From positions 18,605,001 through 18,669,000 of the forward strand of contig CM055318.2 in NCBI GenBank assembly GCA_029255685.2: a stretch of DNA of 64,000 nucleotides, read 5' to 3'. This document shows positions 45,400-58,232 of the stretch, one piece after another (the first letter of the stretch is position 1; every line of letters starts with the position of its first letter). The notes beneath the pieces were generated by a model that made no database searches, was not told where the DNA came from, and was given only the letters and a program-made list of their open reading frames with translations. The position numbers and the translations under genes are program-made. This DNA is from Silene conica. Taxonomy: Eukaryota > Streptophyta > Magnoliopsida > Caryophyllales > Caryophyllaceae.

Positions 45400-47270
45400 T
45401 GCTGTGTTGGTATCGCTTTACTTGATTGAAATGGTAGCAAATTGTCTAAGGATTGCTGGCCTGTCATTAGTTTCGTTTATTGGAGGGCTTTATGATAGCT
45501 CGTGGTGTTGGTATTCACCACTTCATTATCACAAGACATAATGGACAGCCATATCACCATACTGGGGCATCTCCAACACCCTGGGTTCCTTCTGCCGGTG
45601 CCGGGGGGTATCCTAATCCTCCGCCCTACTTTTGAGGTATATGTCTTAAGTCCTTTCTAAGCTTTAGACTTCTTGTTTGTTCGATGATCTGATTTTCAGA
45701 CTTCTTGTTTGCTCTATTAAGTGTCTGCAATCTTGTTGCTTGCTATGTATGTGAGTATTCTGCAGGCATTATGAATGTTTTGTTTGCTACATCTTCAATG
45801 GGTGGTCGTCATTTTTGATACCTCTATGGCTATTCTTCTAAGATGCTTCCTGAGTTATATTTGAGCAGGGATAGTTTGTTAATATCTACCTTCCTGAATG
45901 TTTTGTTGGTCACTCCTCTACTCCTTTGTTCTCATGCTGTTTTTGAAACCCGCAGTTTCATATGCTTTGTTTCATTGTTTGAACAAGACTGTTTGAAATG
46001 TATCTCAACATAGTAGAGTTCAATGGAACCTGTTGAATTTGTTTCATCCTCTTCACATGTTATCATTTTTTTGCGTGGATTGTTGCGGACTTTGTCATCA
46101 GTAGGCCAATCCTCAAATATTGGAACCTATAATCTCGCTCATACCTGTGAAATTCTTTTTTGAACGTCATTGTGAGCATTTATTATATTTGTATCTTATG
46201 ATAATTGACGTTGAATGAGGAAGATTGCCTCATTTCTGTCATTTTTGAACAATGGCAGTATATGTTTATTCATTGCATTCCTTTTAATGCCATCATCTGC
46301 TATATATGTACGTCAGTATTTTGTTTATGTTGTATGTCTATGTTGTAATGTGTGCAGCACAACTAATATATTTGTTAGTATGATTTTAATAATATAATAA
46401 TCAGTATACTGCTTTTGATTTGCTTTTGATTTCATACCAGTAGATTTTATATTCTTGCTCAGTGCTATTATATTTATTAGTTGTGTTTGATGAAGATGTC
46501 AGGATTTCTTGGCTATTATAGATACACATTTGGTTCCTCACTCGGGTAGTGGAGAGGCATCTGTTTTCTACTGCAAGATGTAAGTCATACTGCCGTCTGA
46601 ATTTACATAGTTTTCGATACTTTAGTATTGTACTTACCAGCATTGACCAGGATATCTTGGATTAGCTAGCATCTCTCCCTTTGTGACCAACTAATTATCA
46701 CACTTTTTTTTACCCTTACAATGGTCTCAGTTCTGATAAACATTGGTGACTTAATAACGTTCCTCATTGGAAGTAGTACCAAAAACTGAGTTAGTATTGT
46801 GCATTTATTCAGACTTGCAGAGTTGCAGGAGCTATTCCTCCGGGAAACCCCGTGTAAGGTGCTACGTCACCAGGTAACAAAGTACAGCATTTTCCATTAT
46901 GAATCCATCTCAAGTTTCTGTAAAATGCATCAGGGCTTGAAACATGTCTGATATCGACATTTCTTAGTTACAGTATATTGTTTTTGTGGCAAAGAAAATA
47001 TGTAATTTCTTTCATCAACTGCTAGAATGCAAGTAGATAAGATTTGTTGGTAATGAGATTCTTTTTGAAAACCTCTTTCGGTGTGATAGTGCAGATTACA
47101 TAGGGTGGCATCAGAAAGTTGCATTGCCAACTCAGAAACCTTCTTTATTGCAGTAAAATATATATATGCAGAGAGATTGTGTCTAAAGAAAGGATTGTGT
47201 CTAATTGATTGACAAAATAATTCTATTGCTATATTTACAGGTATTTGACAGCCTTGCTAGAGGATTTTGT
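45400..47270 (+). other. Block of unidentified captured-looking sequence
   Basis: At 45541-45636 the frame QPYHHTGASPTPWVPSAGAG and GGYPNPPPYF (stop) looks like the end of a Pro/Gly-rich protein I cannot identify. Around 46815-46875, CRVAGAIPPGNPV looks like another exon fragment. The rest is AT-rich intron-like DNA. No intact gene is visible. Confidence 0.35.
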
Positions 47271-47540
47271 AAGAGTTAATTTGAATTTTTAATTTGAGAA
47301 TAATTATCTTCTAATATATGGTTAATACACCCCCTCGAGTTGGACGTTCTTGTGTTAAGTCCAAGCTTGTCTCGTAGATCGTGGAACTGTTGTTTGTGTA
47401 GTGGCTTTTTGAGAATGTTGGTAATTTGGTCCTTGCTGGAAATGTGTGAGATGCGTATCTGACAGGGCTGCAGTTTTTGTTTGACATAGTGGTAGGATAT
47501 GCCCATGTGCTTCATGCGTGAATTAAAGTCTGGATTTTTG
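47270..47540 (-). pseudogene. Copia RNase H end and LTR start fragment
   Basis: Minus-strand frame 47276-47515: MKHMGISYHYVKQKLQPCQI and HISSKDQITNILKKPLHKQQ, followed by DLRDKLGLN, the end of Copia RNase H. A polypurine tract (CTCGAGGGGGTG on the minus strand) then leads into TGTATTAACC, the probable start of the 3' LTR. Confidence 0.8.
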
Positions 47541-50085
47541 ACTCAATTTGTACTTTGTACCTGTCGAACAAACAATACTTAAATTTGTAATGTTTATGTT
47601 GCAGCTATTCTCTAATGGAATGAGGGAGTTGGAACATTAGCATGTAACTCTACGTATCAATGAATCCGGTATGCTCCAATATTTAGTTGATCCTTTTGGA
47701 TAAAATATGTAATACTCCTTTACTTTGTGCTATGTTTATCTACCTTTGAAGTTCCTATATTCCCTTTCGGGTTATAAACATTTAAAGTTCCTACTTTGGA
47801 AATTTTACTTGGCGCCTGGTATTTGTGTGCATTTCCACTACATATTACTCCCTCCATTCAATTCAATTCCATACATGTGGATAATGTACGTGAGGAGTAA
47901 TTTAATCAATGTATGGAATTAATTGAACGGATGAACTATTAAATTCCATAAATTTTGTGCGCACATAGTTGTGACCTTTGACATTGATAGAGTGAGTAGT
48001 CTTTTTGCTTGTTTATTCGACCTTTCAGTTTATATTACATGCTATAACAATTTTATTATCCTCAGTAATTGTTCTTTCTAAACTGGCTGCTCTTCTTTTC
48101 ATTGTGAAGTCTTGGTCATTCTTAACGCAACTTTCATGTTGTGTCATTTGGAAACAGCCTCTTTGTGTTGCTAGCACATGGGTAAGGTTGTGTATTGTGT
48201 ACACCCAAGCTCCCCTTACCTCTCAATTTGCGGGAGTCATTGAGGCATTGGGGTTGTTGTTGTAGTACTTGGTCTTTCTGCTATACTTGCTTTTGCTTGA
48301 TAGTATGATTTTTTTCCTTGTGAAACGCATGTAATGCTCTGAAAGTGAATGCTTTGTTTCGTTTTGGGGAAAAAAAGTACTTGTGCATCTAAAGTAGTTG
48401 CAATCACCCCTCTATAGTAACCACAGTTTGGCCTTTTTTGTATGTTTTTTGTGTAAGGAGAGCCATGAGGGTTTTGAACCCAGGTCATGAGAACCATTAC
48501 TATGACATTACAACGTAACCTGGTTGACATCTCCATGCTTTTCCTTTTGTTACAAAACCATGATCTATGCCCCCTCTTTCTCCGCTGCTTCAATCTTTCC
48601 ACATTTCAGATGAGGTACTACCTCCGTCTCAGTCACTTGTTTACCTTTTTAAAGACGATTAAGTTGGGTCATCAAAGTTTATGTAAAAATGTATATATGT
48701 GCATGTGATTTGAAATTGGATATGGATTATACTCCCTACGTCCAAATCATTTATTCTTTTAATTCTTTGTGGTGGGTATTTTAATCATATGTGAACACAT
48801 GACTGTGATGAAGGGAGTATTATTTAACCTCTGAAGCTGGGTTGTAACATTGTAAGTTCATGGTGTTGATTACTAGAATCGCTAAAGGTATTTTAATCAT
48901 ATGTGAACACATGACTGTGACGAAGGGAGTATTGTTTAACCTTTGAAGCTAGGTTGTAACATTGTAAGTTCATGGTGTCGATTACTAGACTATGCTTTGT
49001 TGAAATTGTCCTCTGCCTTGCATCTCTTCTTCTCGGTCCTTTTATTCCTACTCTTTATCGTCCTCCTATACTTCACTCAATTAACTAACATTGTTTTCCC
49101 CCTCCATTTCTCCCTTTTTCTTCTTTGATTTTTTCTTCAATTCCAACAAAACAAAACCCCAACTTGTGTTGTGTGTAACATCTGATCTTTTCAATTTCTC
49201 GCCCTTCATTTTGATTGACCTCTAAACCCTAGCAGGTAGTACTCTCAATTTTAATTTAAGTTTTTATTTGCTCTTGTTTTGTTTTTGTTGATTTGAAGTG
49301 GGTTCTTGTTGAATTTATCTGGGTTTTGTTTAGTTTTTGTAATTTTTTGTTGGAAATATAGTTTAGGATTTTGATTTGTTGCAATATTTGTGAGTTGAAT
49401 TTCCTTAATTTGGGTTTGTTTTGTGTTTTGCTGCAATTTGGGAGATGGATTTTGCTTAATTGATTTAGTAGGTCGTGGTAATGTATAAAATGGTGAAAAA
49501 ATGGATTTGAGTATTATCTCGATTCTTGGGTGAATTAATTATGAAAAGTGCTCTAAGGTAATTGATTTCTCAAAACAGAACTTGGCGATGATTAGGCAAT
49601 TTTAGAGGGTGCCTTTTGGTTATAAGGAGCATTTATAGTGAACTTTCAGAAGTGTTTGATTAGGGAGTTCAGAGAGAGTGATTGTGTGTTGACCGTTATT
49701 CTGTAGAGAAAAGCGATTGAGCCGATTAGTTGCGAACGTCAGCATGAGGTAATGCTGAGAATATTGCTGATTTAGTTAGCAAAGGAGTTTAGGAATTTAT
49801 GTAGTCGGGCTGTTGGAGTGGGAGAGATTATTGCCGCTTTGAGAGGGATGAGCATGGAATAGAACAGCCTCCGAAAGAGGGAATCGTGGCAACAACAATC
49901 AAAAGTTAACGGTAGCAAAATGCACTGAGTTGCTCTTTTCGTCCTTCCTTTTTTTGAAATTGGATTTAAAATCATCAAAAAGCTATTGCCAGTCTTGGAG
50001 CACACTTCTAGAGTCATAGACATAAAAAAGCTTTGTGCTTATATGGTGGCCGTTTGTTTAGATAATGAAATGTCCTTCATGGGTA
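47541..50085. other. Mixed repeat remnants between the two heads
   Basis: Contains an inverted MITE-like pair (CTCCCTCCATTCAATTCAATT and AATTAATTGAACGGATGAA, about 47847-47935); a SINE-3'-end-like piece at 48147-48270 (GGAAACAGCCTCTTTG...GGGTAAGGTTG); a tandem duplication at 48774-48990; and a CT-rich, 5'UTR-like segment at 49090-49235 ending AACCCTAGCAG|GTAGTA. No intact gene. Confidence 0.4.
48774..48990 (+). repeat. Two-copy tandem repeat, about 113 bp unit
   Basis: GGTATTTTAATCATATGTGA through GTTGTAACATTGTAAGTTCA to GATTACTAG occurs at about 48774-48878 and 48887-48990, with a few changes. Confidence 0.85.
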
Positions 50086-50165
50086 TCTATAACCCTTATA
50101 AATGTGAGAACTTGGGAAAATAGGAACAGTAGAGCAGTGCTCCACGTGCGTGGGGCGTGCTAAAT
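50086..50165 (+). repeat. Helitron-like 5' head, copy 2
   Basis: Begins TCTATAACCCTTATAAATGT after an A, then AACAGTAGAGCAGTGCTC and CACGTGCG, in the same order as 42067-42150. It is followed by a CT-rich 5'UTR-like stretch and by SRF receptor-kinase pieces. Confidence 0.55.
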
Positions 50166-50499
50166 AGTATCATGCTTGCCCTATTCCTCTTCTTCTGTTC
50201 TGCGTTGAAATTTCCTCCGTCTTCCTCATTCTCTTTATTTTCCTTCTCCTTCCTTTTCTACTCATTCTTCTTTCTTCTTTCCATCTGGTTCTTCTTCTTC
50301 TTCTTTCTTTGAACGGTTAACCTTTCCCTAAGAATTTCACTATTAATCTTAAGCTATTGTCATACAATTAGATTAGATCGTTGGACATTTCCTTCTGGCT
50401 TCCTCAAAGTTGACCAATCTTTGCTAATTGAGGCAATTTATTTGTGATTTATTGTTTGGAGGCGGCTGGTGATGGTAATGTTGGCGATGATGATGGTAA

Positions 50500-50880
50500 T
50501 GCTGTTGTTGTTTTCTTCTGGATGAGGTGAGGATTGTTAATTAACTTGATTTGATTTGGTTTTGATTTTAGGGTTTTCACGTTTGTTGTTGTTTTCTTCT
50601 GGACGAGGTGAGGATTGTTAATTAACTTGATTTGATTTGGTTTTGATTTTAGGGTTTTCACGTTTATTGTTGTTGGCCAGTAATGGTAGTGTTTGTGATG
50701 ATATTACTGTTGTTTTCATTGTTAATCAACTTGATTTAATTTGGTTTCGGTTTTAGGGTTTTTGCGTTTGTTGTTGTGGGCCAGTAATTGTAGTGTTGGT
50801 GATGATATAACTGTTGTTTTCATTGTTAATCAACTTGATTTGATTTGGTTTCGATTTTAAGGTTTTTGTGTTTGTTGAAC
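50500..50880 (+). repeat. Imperfect tandem repeat, about 85-100 bp x 4
   Basis: The phrase TTAACTTGATTTGATTTGGT and then TTTTAGGGTTTT, followed by GTTTGTTGTTG, recurs about four times. The sequence is intron-like and lies just upstream of the SRF fragment. Confidence 0.8.
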
Positions 50881-51406
50881 TGGATTAGTTGTGGTTTAAT
50901 GACTGAATTATTTGATTTAAAGTATTAAATATGATTTGATTGATTGAATCTGATTGAATTTTGTTAAATTGAAGTTTATGGGTTGAGATGAGGTGAATTA
51001 GTGTTTACTGTTCTTACCACTGTGGGGCATTTTTCTCCTCTAACTTTATTGACTAAAATGTAAGATGTCTTCCCCATCTCTATAATTTTTCTCAGTTTAC
51101 TTTTCGTTGGCATTCAATCCAGTCATTACTTCCTGAAACTGCGTGATTTTTCTTTGTTGAATTTGCTCTTCATTTCTTCTGCAGTACTTATGTTTATAGA
51201 GTTCAAGTAATGTTAGGTGCACTCGTAGTTTACATTTTTATTTCTTTTTGAGAACTGCGCAGTTTCTATCTGTCGACTTTCCTCATGTCTTTTGGAGTCC
51301 AAAGGAAATGAAGAATTCATTTTGCCAAACAAACTTCTAACGCGTGTCTTCTGCATGTAGATATAGAAAAGAACTTGTAGGATCTCTTTATTTGAAATGA
51401 GTTTGA

Positions 51407-52780
51407 TGATATCTCTGACAACGCTCTTACAGGCAACCTCCCAACAACAATGAGTTCATTGACCAATTTAACCTCTTTGTAAGTGCTCTCTCCATCTCCA
51501 GAACACCCCTCTCGTTCCTCTTCTAAAGCAATATGTTCTTAACTAAATTGTTCGTGTTAAGATGGATTTGCTAATATTTTGCAGAGATTTGCAGAATAAC
51601 CAGTTCTTAGGCACAATTGATGTTCTTGCTGATCTACCTCTTGAGACTTTGTTAGTTTTACTTTGTCTATGATCACTATTAGGTTTAGGACTACACTTGC
51701 ATATGAAAGATTTCTTAATAAAATATGTCTCTTTTGTAGGAATATTGCGAATAACCACTTCAATGGATGAATTCGGAAAGAGTTGGAGAACATAAATCTG
51801 CAGTATGCGTTTCTTGACGTCTTACCTCTGTTTTAGGAATCCTTATATGTATAGTGTAATTTTGTCAAATCCATTGTCTATTTTAATGCTGGTGCGTTTC
51901 GAATTCACGATACTGGCACACAATGACTTTATAAGAGGGGTGGTAAGCTGACATCTGCCGTTTTTTGTGTTTGTAGGAAGGGCGGTAACTCATGGAGCTC
52001 AGGCTCCGTGCCTCCACCACCTCCTGGCACCCCCAGTCATAAAAATTCCAGGAGCCACAAAAAATCATCAGAAAGTTCAGGCTCCGGTCTTAGTGCTGGT
52101 GCCATTGTTGGCATAATTTGGGCTATTTTTCTGGTTGTGGCAATAGTTGGTTTTGTCATATTTAAGAGAAGATTACGCAGGCCATGCCATGATGTAGAGA
52201 AGACTGACATGGACAAGCCATTTGTCCATCTTGCTTCAAGTGATGTGCAAGGTAAAGTTTGCTACTTTCTTGTGGTTTTGTTGTCCCTATATGATCTTTC
52301 TATATTTTTTAAACTGCAGAAATGCGTTCCGCAGAAATGTAGTTTCAATGAACCGATTAACTTGAGTTATCAAAATTGCTCCGATACTCATCGAAATTGC
52401 CTTGATGACTCCAATACTAAAAAAGCCCTTTTAACCTGAATTTGAAGTATTTTGAATTATTAAATTGATAATGTAAAGCCTGTTTCTAATTTGCAGAATT
52501 GAAGTCTGTACATTCGTCATCCTCACTCAACACAATCACACTTGATGCACCTGCCCCAATAAATATTAAACCTCCACCACATGATCGCCACAAATCATTT
52601 GATGATGAAGACTTCTCGAATAAGCCTATCGTGAAAAAAGTGCCTGCGTGCGTGCGAGACAATGTAAAATCATTTTCCATAGCAGATTTGCAGATGGCGA
52701 CTGACAGTTTCAGCTTTGAAAACGTTATTGGAGAAGGCTCTATTGGTCGTGTTTATCGTGTTCATTTTGATGATGGAAAG
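51407..52780 (+). pseudogene. STRUBBELIG-receptor family (SRF6/7-like) kinase gene fragment
   Basis: Exon-like pieces at about 51407-51478, 51585-51650, 51740-51802, 51977-52251 and 52497-52780. They encode the last leucine-rich repeats (NALTGNLPTTMSSLTNLTSL, LQNNQFLGTIDVLADLPL), a Pro-rich stretch (SVPPPPPGTP), a transmembrane helix (AGAIVGIIWAIFLVVAIVGF), the juxtamembrane region and the beginning of the kinase with its glycine-rich loop GEGSIGRVYR. An in-frame TGA replaces a Trp codon in NNHFNG*IRKEL (about 51767). The signal peptide, first LRRs and most of the kinase (catalytic Lys, HRD, DFG) are missing. Introns are kept, so it was copied as genomic DNA. Confidence 0.87.
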
Positions 52781-52859
52781 GTATACCTCCTGTTTATCGT
52801 GCTCAATTTGGAAATATTTGGAACTGCGGTACTTGAAATACTGGTTGTTACAGATTGAA

Positions 52860-55438
52860 TATCAATGTTTTTTTTACCTGGGACGTTATACAATGGGAAA
52901 TAATGTAATATCAGAGTAAGTCGGTCACATTTCATGCATTAAGTTACATCACAGGAACATTTTTACACAATAAATTTGGAATTTTTTAAATAGTCTGAAA
53001 CTCTGGATTGTGTCAAAGTAGTCTGATGCTTTTGGGGAATCATGTAATGCTCTCTCGTATAAACTGTAGAAATGTAAATTATTTGACTAAGGCCAAGTCT
53101 GAAAGTCTGGTAGGATTTCTTTGATTCAGTACCTGTAGATCAACATGGAGACATGGTTATACTTCTGAATGTTGTATTGAAATGATGATCTCCATATTGT
53201 GCTTTTATTGTGAAATGACGATCTCCATCTTGTGCTTTTATTGTGAAATGAAACAACACAGGTTTTGAATTAATTTCAATATGGCTAGAAAGGACAATCG
53301 AGAGCTCACTTGAGATGGCTGAATTTGAAAATTCTTCACCTCATGAAGCCGAAGGTTGGCTTCTGCTTCCAACCCTCCTAGAGAATCTGGAAGTTTAGTC
53401 TTTCAATGCAAGATTAGTTCTTGCAGCACTTTCTCTTCTCAGTGAGCATAAATCCTTGCCTCCTTTTCTGCCATTTTTTCATCTTCTCATCCTCTCTCTA
53501 GGAAACAGCCTCTTTGTTATTGCAAGTGAATGGCTGTGTATGTCCTAACACATGCATTGTCTCTTCTCTCCCTTACCCTGCTTTTTCTATTGTCATTCTA
53601 GGCGCTGGTGAGTAATGATGTTTCTGTTGTATACTCTCCGTAGGGGTTGTGAACCTGAAGTAGGGTGGCCATATTGGAGTTATTAAGGCTGTCAGTCTTC
53701 ATTAAACTGTTCCCACTTAAACTTGTCCATTCAGTGCCTCTTGTTAGGGGAGTTGATAGTGCTGCATGTACCGTCTATCTTCTAGAAGTATAAGGATATG
53801 CAGATAGGCAGTGGCTTGACATTTATATACCTCTAATTATATTTTTACTTCTATGATCTCAAAAGACTAACATTTCTGAGTTATTCGGAAAGAAAATTGT
53901 TGCTTAGGGACAGAGTGAGTAGGGTAAAGGATGTTGGTTTCTGTTACCAGGTCTTCATTCTACACCATTTCTACTTTATCTGTTGGGATAATCTACCTCA
54001 TGGAATTTTTTGCCTGTTGTTTATGTACAGAGTAGTCAGTCTCTCACAAGTTCGCAACCTGCGCAAAACATATGACGTTAACGACATTCATTCGTTTGCC
54101 TTCCAGATCTTCCGGACTTGGAGAAGGCGTGAGGAAAGTGATCGTTTTTCACTAATAATCTTAAACCATAGATGGTTCTGCTGAAATTGCATTAGCTGCT
54201 TCACCACCGACATTGGAGTGTTTCTTGTAACTCGGAATTGTAGCAGCTGCTAAACTTGTCTGTTAATAGTATCTTGTGGCATTGTGGCTGAACTGGATAT
54301 TGCAAGATACACCCCTAAAGACTCTTGATTAACCTTTCCGAAATAATGAAAACCGTCGCCTCCTTTGAAATTTGTATCCTCGTTTATGTGGAAGAGCTTG
54401 GTATCGGTTAATCAAAACATCGTGTTCTAAGTCGGGAAAATTCTTTTTTTTAAATGGAAGTCAGAAAAGTCCTTTAACAATGAACTGGCAAGTGCAATTA
54501 TGTTATTGCACAAGTAAATAGAGTATTTATCAACTATAGTTATATTGCATTACTACCGCGTAAAAGTAGATTTTGCAAATGGGCTGATCAAGGCTTGGGG
54601 TTGGGTGCGATCAGTTTGGATAGAGATTTCGTTTTTAAGTTTGTTTCAGATTGTTATTGTTAAGCCACTTTGGTTATGATATCGTGTTTGTCAAGCCATC
54701 GTCAGTAATGTGGTTTCTAATTAGCTATTCTGGACCATCTTCGAGTTATTTTCGTTTAGCCTTTCTGTAGTACAAAATTTTAAAGCTAGGTCAATAGCCT
54801 GTTGAGCAAAGTTTGAGTGAGGGTAATTCAAATACAACTATTCTTCTTGCGACAAAACCATGCTTACACATTTCAGTAGTTATCGTATGCGACTGTCTTA
54901 TTTCGTGTTTTTTTTTGTAAAATTTAACAATTTTTTGGTAAAAAGTGACCATTTTTTATAAATAGTGAACCTTTTGAAAAAATAGGTCATTACTGGTGAG
55001 GTGAATTAGTGAGAAATTGATTGAATTTCATTAAATTGAAGTTTATGGATTGAGATGAGGTGAATTTCTGAGAAAAATGTGATGGTGAAGACGGATCTTT
55101 GGACTATTGACAATTTGACAGTGGTGTTGAACTGGTTTTGTTGTGGTTTGATGAATAAAATTTTACTGGATTTCGACGCGATTAAGTTAATTTGATTACA
55201 TTTGAAATTTATATGTTTAGATTAGGTGAATTGGTGACAAAATATGATTATGAGGACGATATTTTTTTACCATTGGCATTAGTTGCGGATTGATGAATGA
55301 AAGTTGAATGGACTATTTTTTTTACGATTGGCATTATAAAGATGATGCACAGAAACAGGGGTTTAGGTATTTGACTTCAGTAGTCCATTATCCCAACAAT
55401 GTAGCTACTGATTCTCAGATGATCAGATTCACGACTGC
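52860..55438. other. Region after the SRF fragment, no intact gene
   Basis: Holds a SINE-3'-end-like piece at 53500-53650 (GGAAACAGCCTCTTTG), and a coding-looking stretch at 54028-54150 (SQVRNLRKTYDVNDIHSF) of unknown origin. Two versions of a TTGAAGTTTATG...GAGATGAGGTGAATT phrase (about 50970 and 55030) link it to the intron-like DNA upstream of the SRF fragment. The right end of the putative carrier element was not located. Confidence 0.35.
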
Positions 55439-55456
55439 TATATATATATATATATA
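55439..55456. repeat. TA microsatellite, left border of element A
   Basis: Run of about nine TA units directly before GAGAGGCAGG. Confidence 0.9.
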
Positions 55457-56491
55457 GAGAGGCAGGATCCGGTGAGTCCACCTAAATATTTGAGTCCATG
55501 AGTCCATTTAGAGTATCACTAGTTGTATTAAAAAATATCACTTTTTTTTACACTACAAAGTCTACAATATCACAATCTTTTCAATACAATATCACATGAA
55601 ATAATATCACGCACTATATAAAACAATATCACGAAATTTTTTCCAAAACTTTTTTTCCCGAAATTTTTTTTTTCAAAATTTTTTTTTTCAATTTTTTTTT
55701 CTCAAAATTTTCTCGATTTTTTATAGAATTTTTTTTTTGTGATATTATTTTGAAGAACCGGTGATATTGTATTGAGTAACATGTGATATTGTAATGAAAA
55801 ACAATCGAAAAAAAATTTCGACAAAAAACGCCTTTTGTTAAACAATATCACGCACTATATTAAACAATATCACAAAATTTTTTCCAGAACTTTTTTTCTC
55901 GGAAATAATTTTTTTTTTCAACTTTTTCTCTCGAATTTTTTTCCGAAATATTTTTTTCTCGAATTTTTTTTGTGATATTATTTTGAAGAACCGGTGATAT
56001 TGTATTGAGTGACTTGTGATATTGTAATGAAAAAAAATCGAAAAAAATTCGAGAAAAAACGCCTTTTGTTAAACAATATCACGAAATTTTTTCAAGAACT
56101 TTTTTTTCCGGAAATTTTTTTTTCTCCAATTTGTTTTCCGAAATATTTTTTTCTCGAATTTTTTTTTTGTGATATTATTTTGAAAAATCGGTGATATTGT
56201 ATTGAGTAACTTGTGATATTGTAATGAAAAAAATTCGAGAAAAAACGCCTTATTAAAAAAAACGTGTTTGTTTAAAAAAAATGCATACTGAAAAAGAGAT
56301 TTTTTTTTAATAAAGAAAATGTCATTTTAAAAGAAAAGGCAAAAAAAAGAAAAAAAAAAGTAATATTGAAAAAGAAAAAACAAAAAAAGGAGAATTTTGA
56401 TATTGAAAAAACGTGATATTTTTTATATAACTTATGATATCATTGTTAGACTCATGGACTCAAATATTTAGGGTGGACTCATGTGATCACA

Positions 56492-56495
<4 letters not shown>
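55457..56495. mobile_element. TA-microsatellite-bounded element A (about 1.04 kb)
   Basis: Left GAGAGGCAGGATCCGGTGAG, continuing TCCACCTAAATATTTGAGTC; the right end in reverse complement reads GGGTTGTGATCACATGAGTC, continuing CACCCTAAATATTTGAGTCC. The subterminal 30 bp are therefore an inverted repeat. Both sides are (TA)n. The interior is made of AT-rich tandem units containing GTGATATTGTATTGAGTAAC. No coding capacity. Confidence 0.78.
55560..56250. repeat. Tandem units inside element A, about 170-230 bp x 3
   Basis: Each unit has AACAATATCACGAAATTTTT, poly-T stretches with TTCCGAAA or CTCGAATT, then TGTGATATTATTTTGAAGAA and GTGATATTGTATTGAGTAAC, ending in AAAAAACGCCTT. Confidence 0.82.

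Positions 56496-56537
<42 letters not shown>
56496..56537. repeat. TA microsatellite shared by elements A and B
   Basis: Uninterrupted TA run of 42 bp between the two elements. Confidence 0.92.
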
Positions 56538-56540
<3 letters not shown>

Positions 56541-57235
56541 GTAGGATCATATGAGTTGGGGTATATTTGGTGAGTTACACCTTTGAATCTGGACCATCCA
56601 TTTTTAGTTGAGATTAGTGGCTGAGATTAAATCTCACAATTCATATAAAAATCCCAAATTTCACCCCTCACTTCTTTTTTCCCCTCTTTTCAACTCCTCA
56701 ACTGACTGTAAAACCTCCATAATTCTACAGCAAAACCTTCTTCTTCTCCAGTAAAACCTCCATCATCTTGCTCATCTTTTCTTCGTCGATTTGTTCGCTC
56801 ATTTTCGTCGCTAATCCGTTCATATTCAGGTAATTTTTCGCATTCTTTCTCCAGTAAAACTGTTGATTTCGTTTTTCTTATATTTTCGCTATTTTGTAGG
56901 TTTTTTAAGTTGATTTTTGCTGTGTTTTCTGTTGTTATTCTTCAATTTTGAGCAGTGTTTTTCATTATGTAGTTCAATTAGTGTATTTGTGTGTTGTTGC
57001 ATTACATTTTTTATTTGTTTTCACATAATTTTAGGGTTTTCATCTTCCTTCTTTCATTTTCGTCAATTTTTTTAAAATTTTCGTTTATGTAGTTGTGTTT
57101 TTACTTGAAATTGCGGTGTTCTTGTATTTGTTTTCTTCAATTTATTCAGCCGGTTGCATTATGTAGTTCAATTAGTCGTTTTCAATTGGATTTCACTTAT
57201 TTTAGGGTTTCAATTGGATTTGTTTTTAGACAGTT

Positions 57236-58200
57236 ATTGTAATGGTTTAACTCAGTTATTGTAATGAGTTCAGACTGTTATTGTAATGTATTCAGATAGT
57301 TATTGTAATGGTTAAGTCAGTTATTGTAATGGTTTAACTCAGTTATTGTAATGAATTCAGACTGTTATTGTAATGTATTCAGATAGTTATTGTAATGGTT
57401 TAAGTCAGTTATTGTAATGGTTTAAGTCAATTATTGTAATGAGTTCAGACAGTTATTGTAATGTATTCAAATAGTTATTGTAATGGTTTAAGTCAGTTTT
57501 GTAATGGTTTAAGTCGGTTATTGTAATGAGTTCAGATTCATAATAGCTGTTATTGTATTCATAATAGCTTTTATTGTATTTATAATAGCTGTTATTGTAA
57601 TTCATAATAGTTGTTATTGCATTGCATAATACATGTTATTGTATTCAGTTTTCCATTTTGTAATAATTGTTATTGTAATTCATAATAGCTGTTATTGTAC
57701 TCATAATAGCTGTTATTGTATTGCATAATACATGTTATTGTATTCAGTTTTCCATTTTGTAATACCTGTTATTGTAATTCATAATAGCTGTTATTGTATT
57801 CATAATAGTTGTTATTGTAATTTATAATAGTTGTTATTGTATTGCATAATACATGTTATTGTATTCAGTTTTCCATTTTTGTAATATCTGTTATTGTAAT
57901 TCATAATAGCTATTATTGTATTCATAATAGCTGTTATTGTATTGCATAATACATGTTATTGTATTCAGTTTTCCATTTGTAATACCTGTTATTGTAATTC
58001 ATAATAGATGTTATTGTATTGGTATTTATTGTATTACACTGAGTTATTTTAAGATCCATAGCTGTTATTGTATTCATAATAGCTGTTATTGTATTCATAA
58101 TAGTTGTTATTGTAATTCATAATAGCTGTTATTGTATTGTTTATACCCTGTTATTGTATTGTTTATACCCTGTTATTGTATTGTATAAAATCTGTTATTG
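57236..58200 (+). repeat. First ATTGTAATG / ATTGTATTCATAATAG array of element B
   Basis: 57236-57530 repeats GTTATTGTAATGGTTTAAGT with a unit of about 22 bp. 57535-58200 repeats TTATTGTATTCATAATAGCTG with a unit of about 21 bp, organised into a higher-order block that includes CAGTTTTCCATTTTGTAATA. Confidence 0.92.
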
Positions 58201-58232
58201 TAATTTACGATTTTTTGTTTTTATTTCTTTTA

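Noticed and set aside
48147..48270. Conserved gene exon around GGAAACAGCCTCTTTG
   Set aside because: The phrase recurs at 53500 and resembles the 3' part of common plant SINEs, so it was treated as a repeat remnant.
51407..52780. Working SRF receptor kinase
   Set aside because: In-frame stop, no signal peptide or early LRRs, and the kinase ends after the glycine-rich loop.
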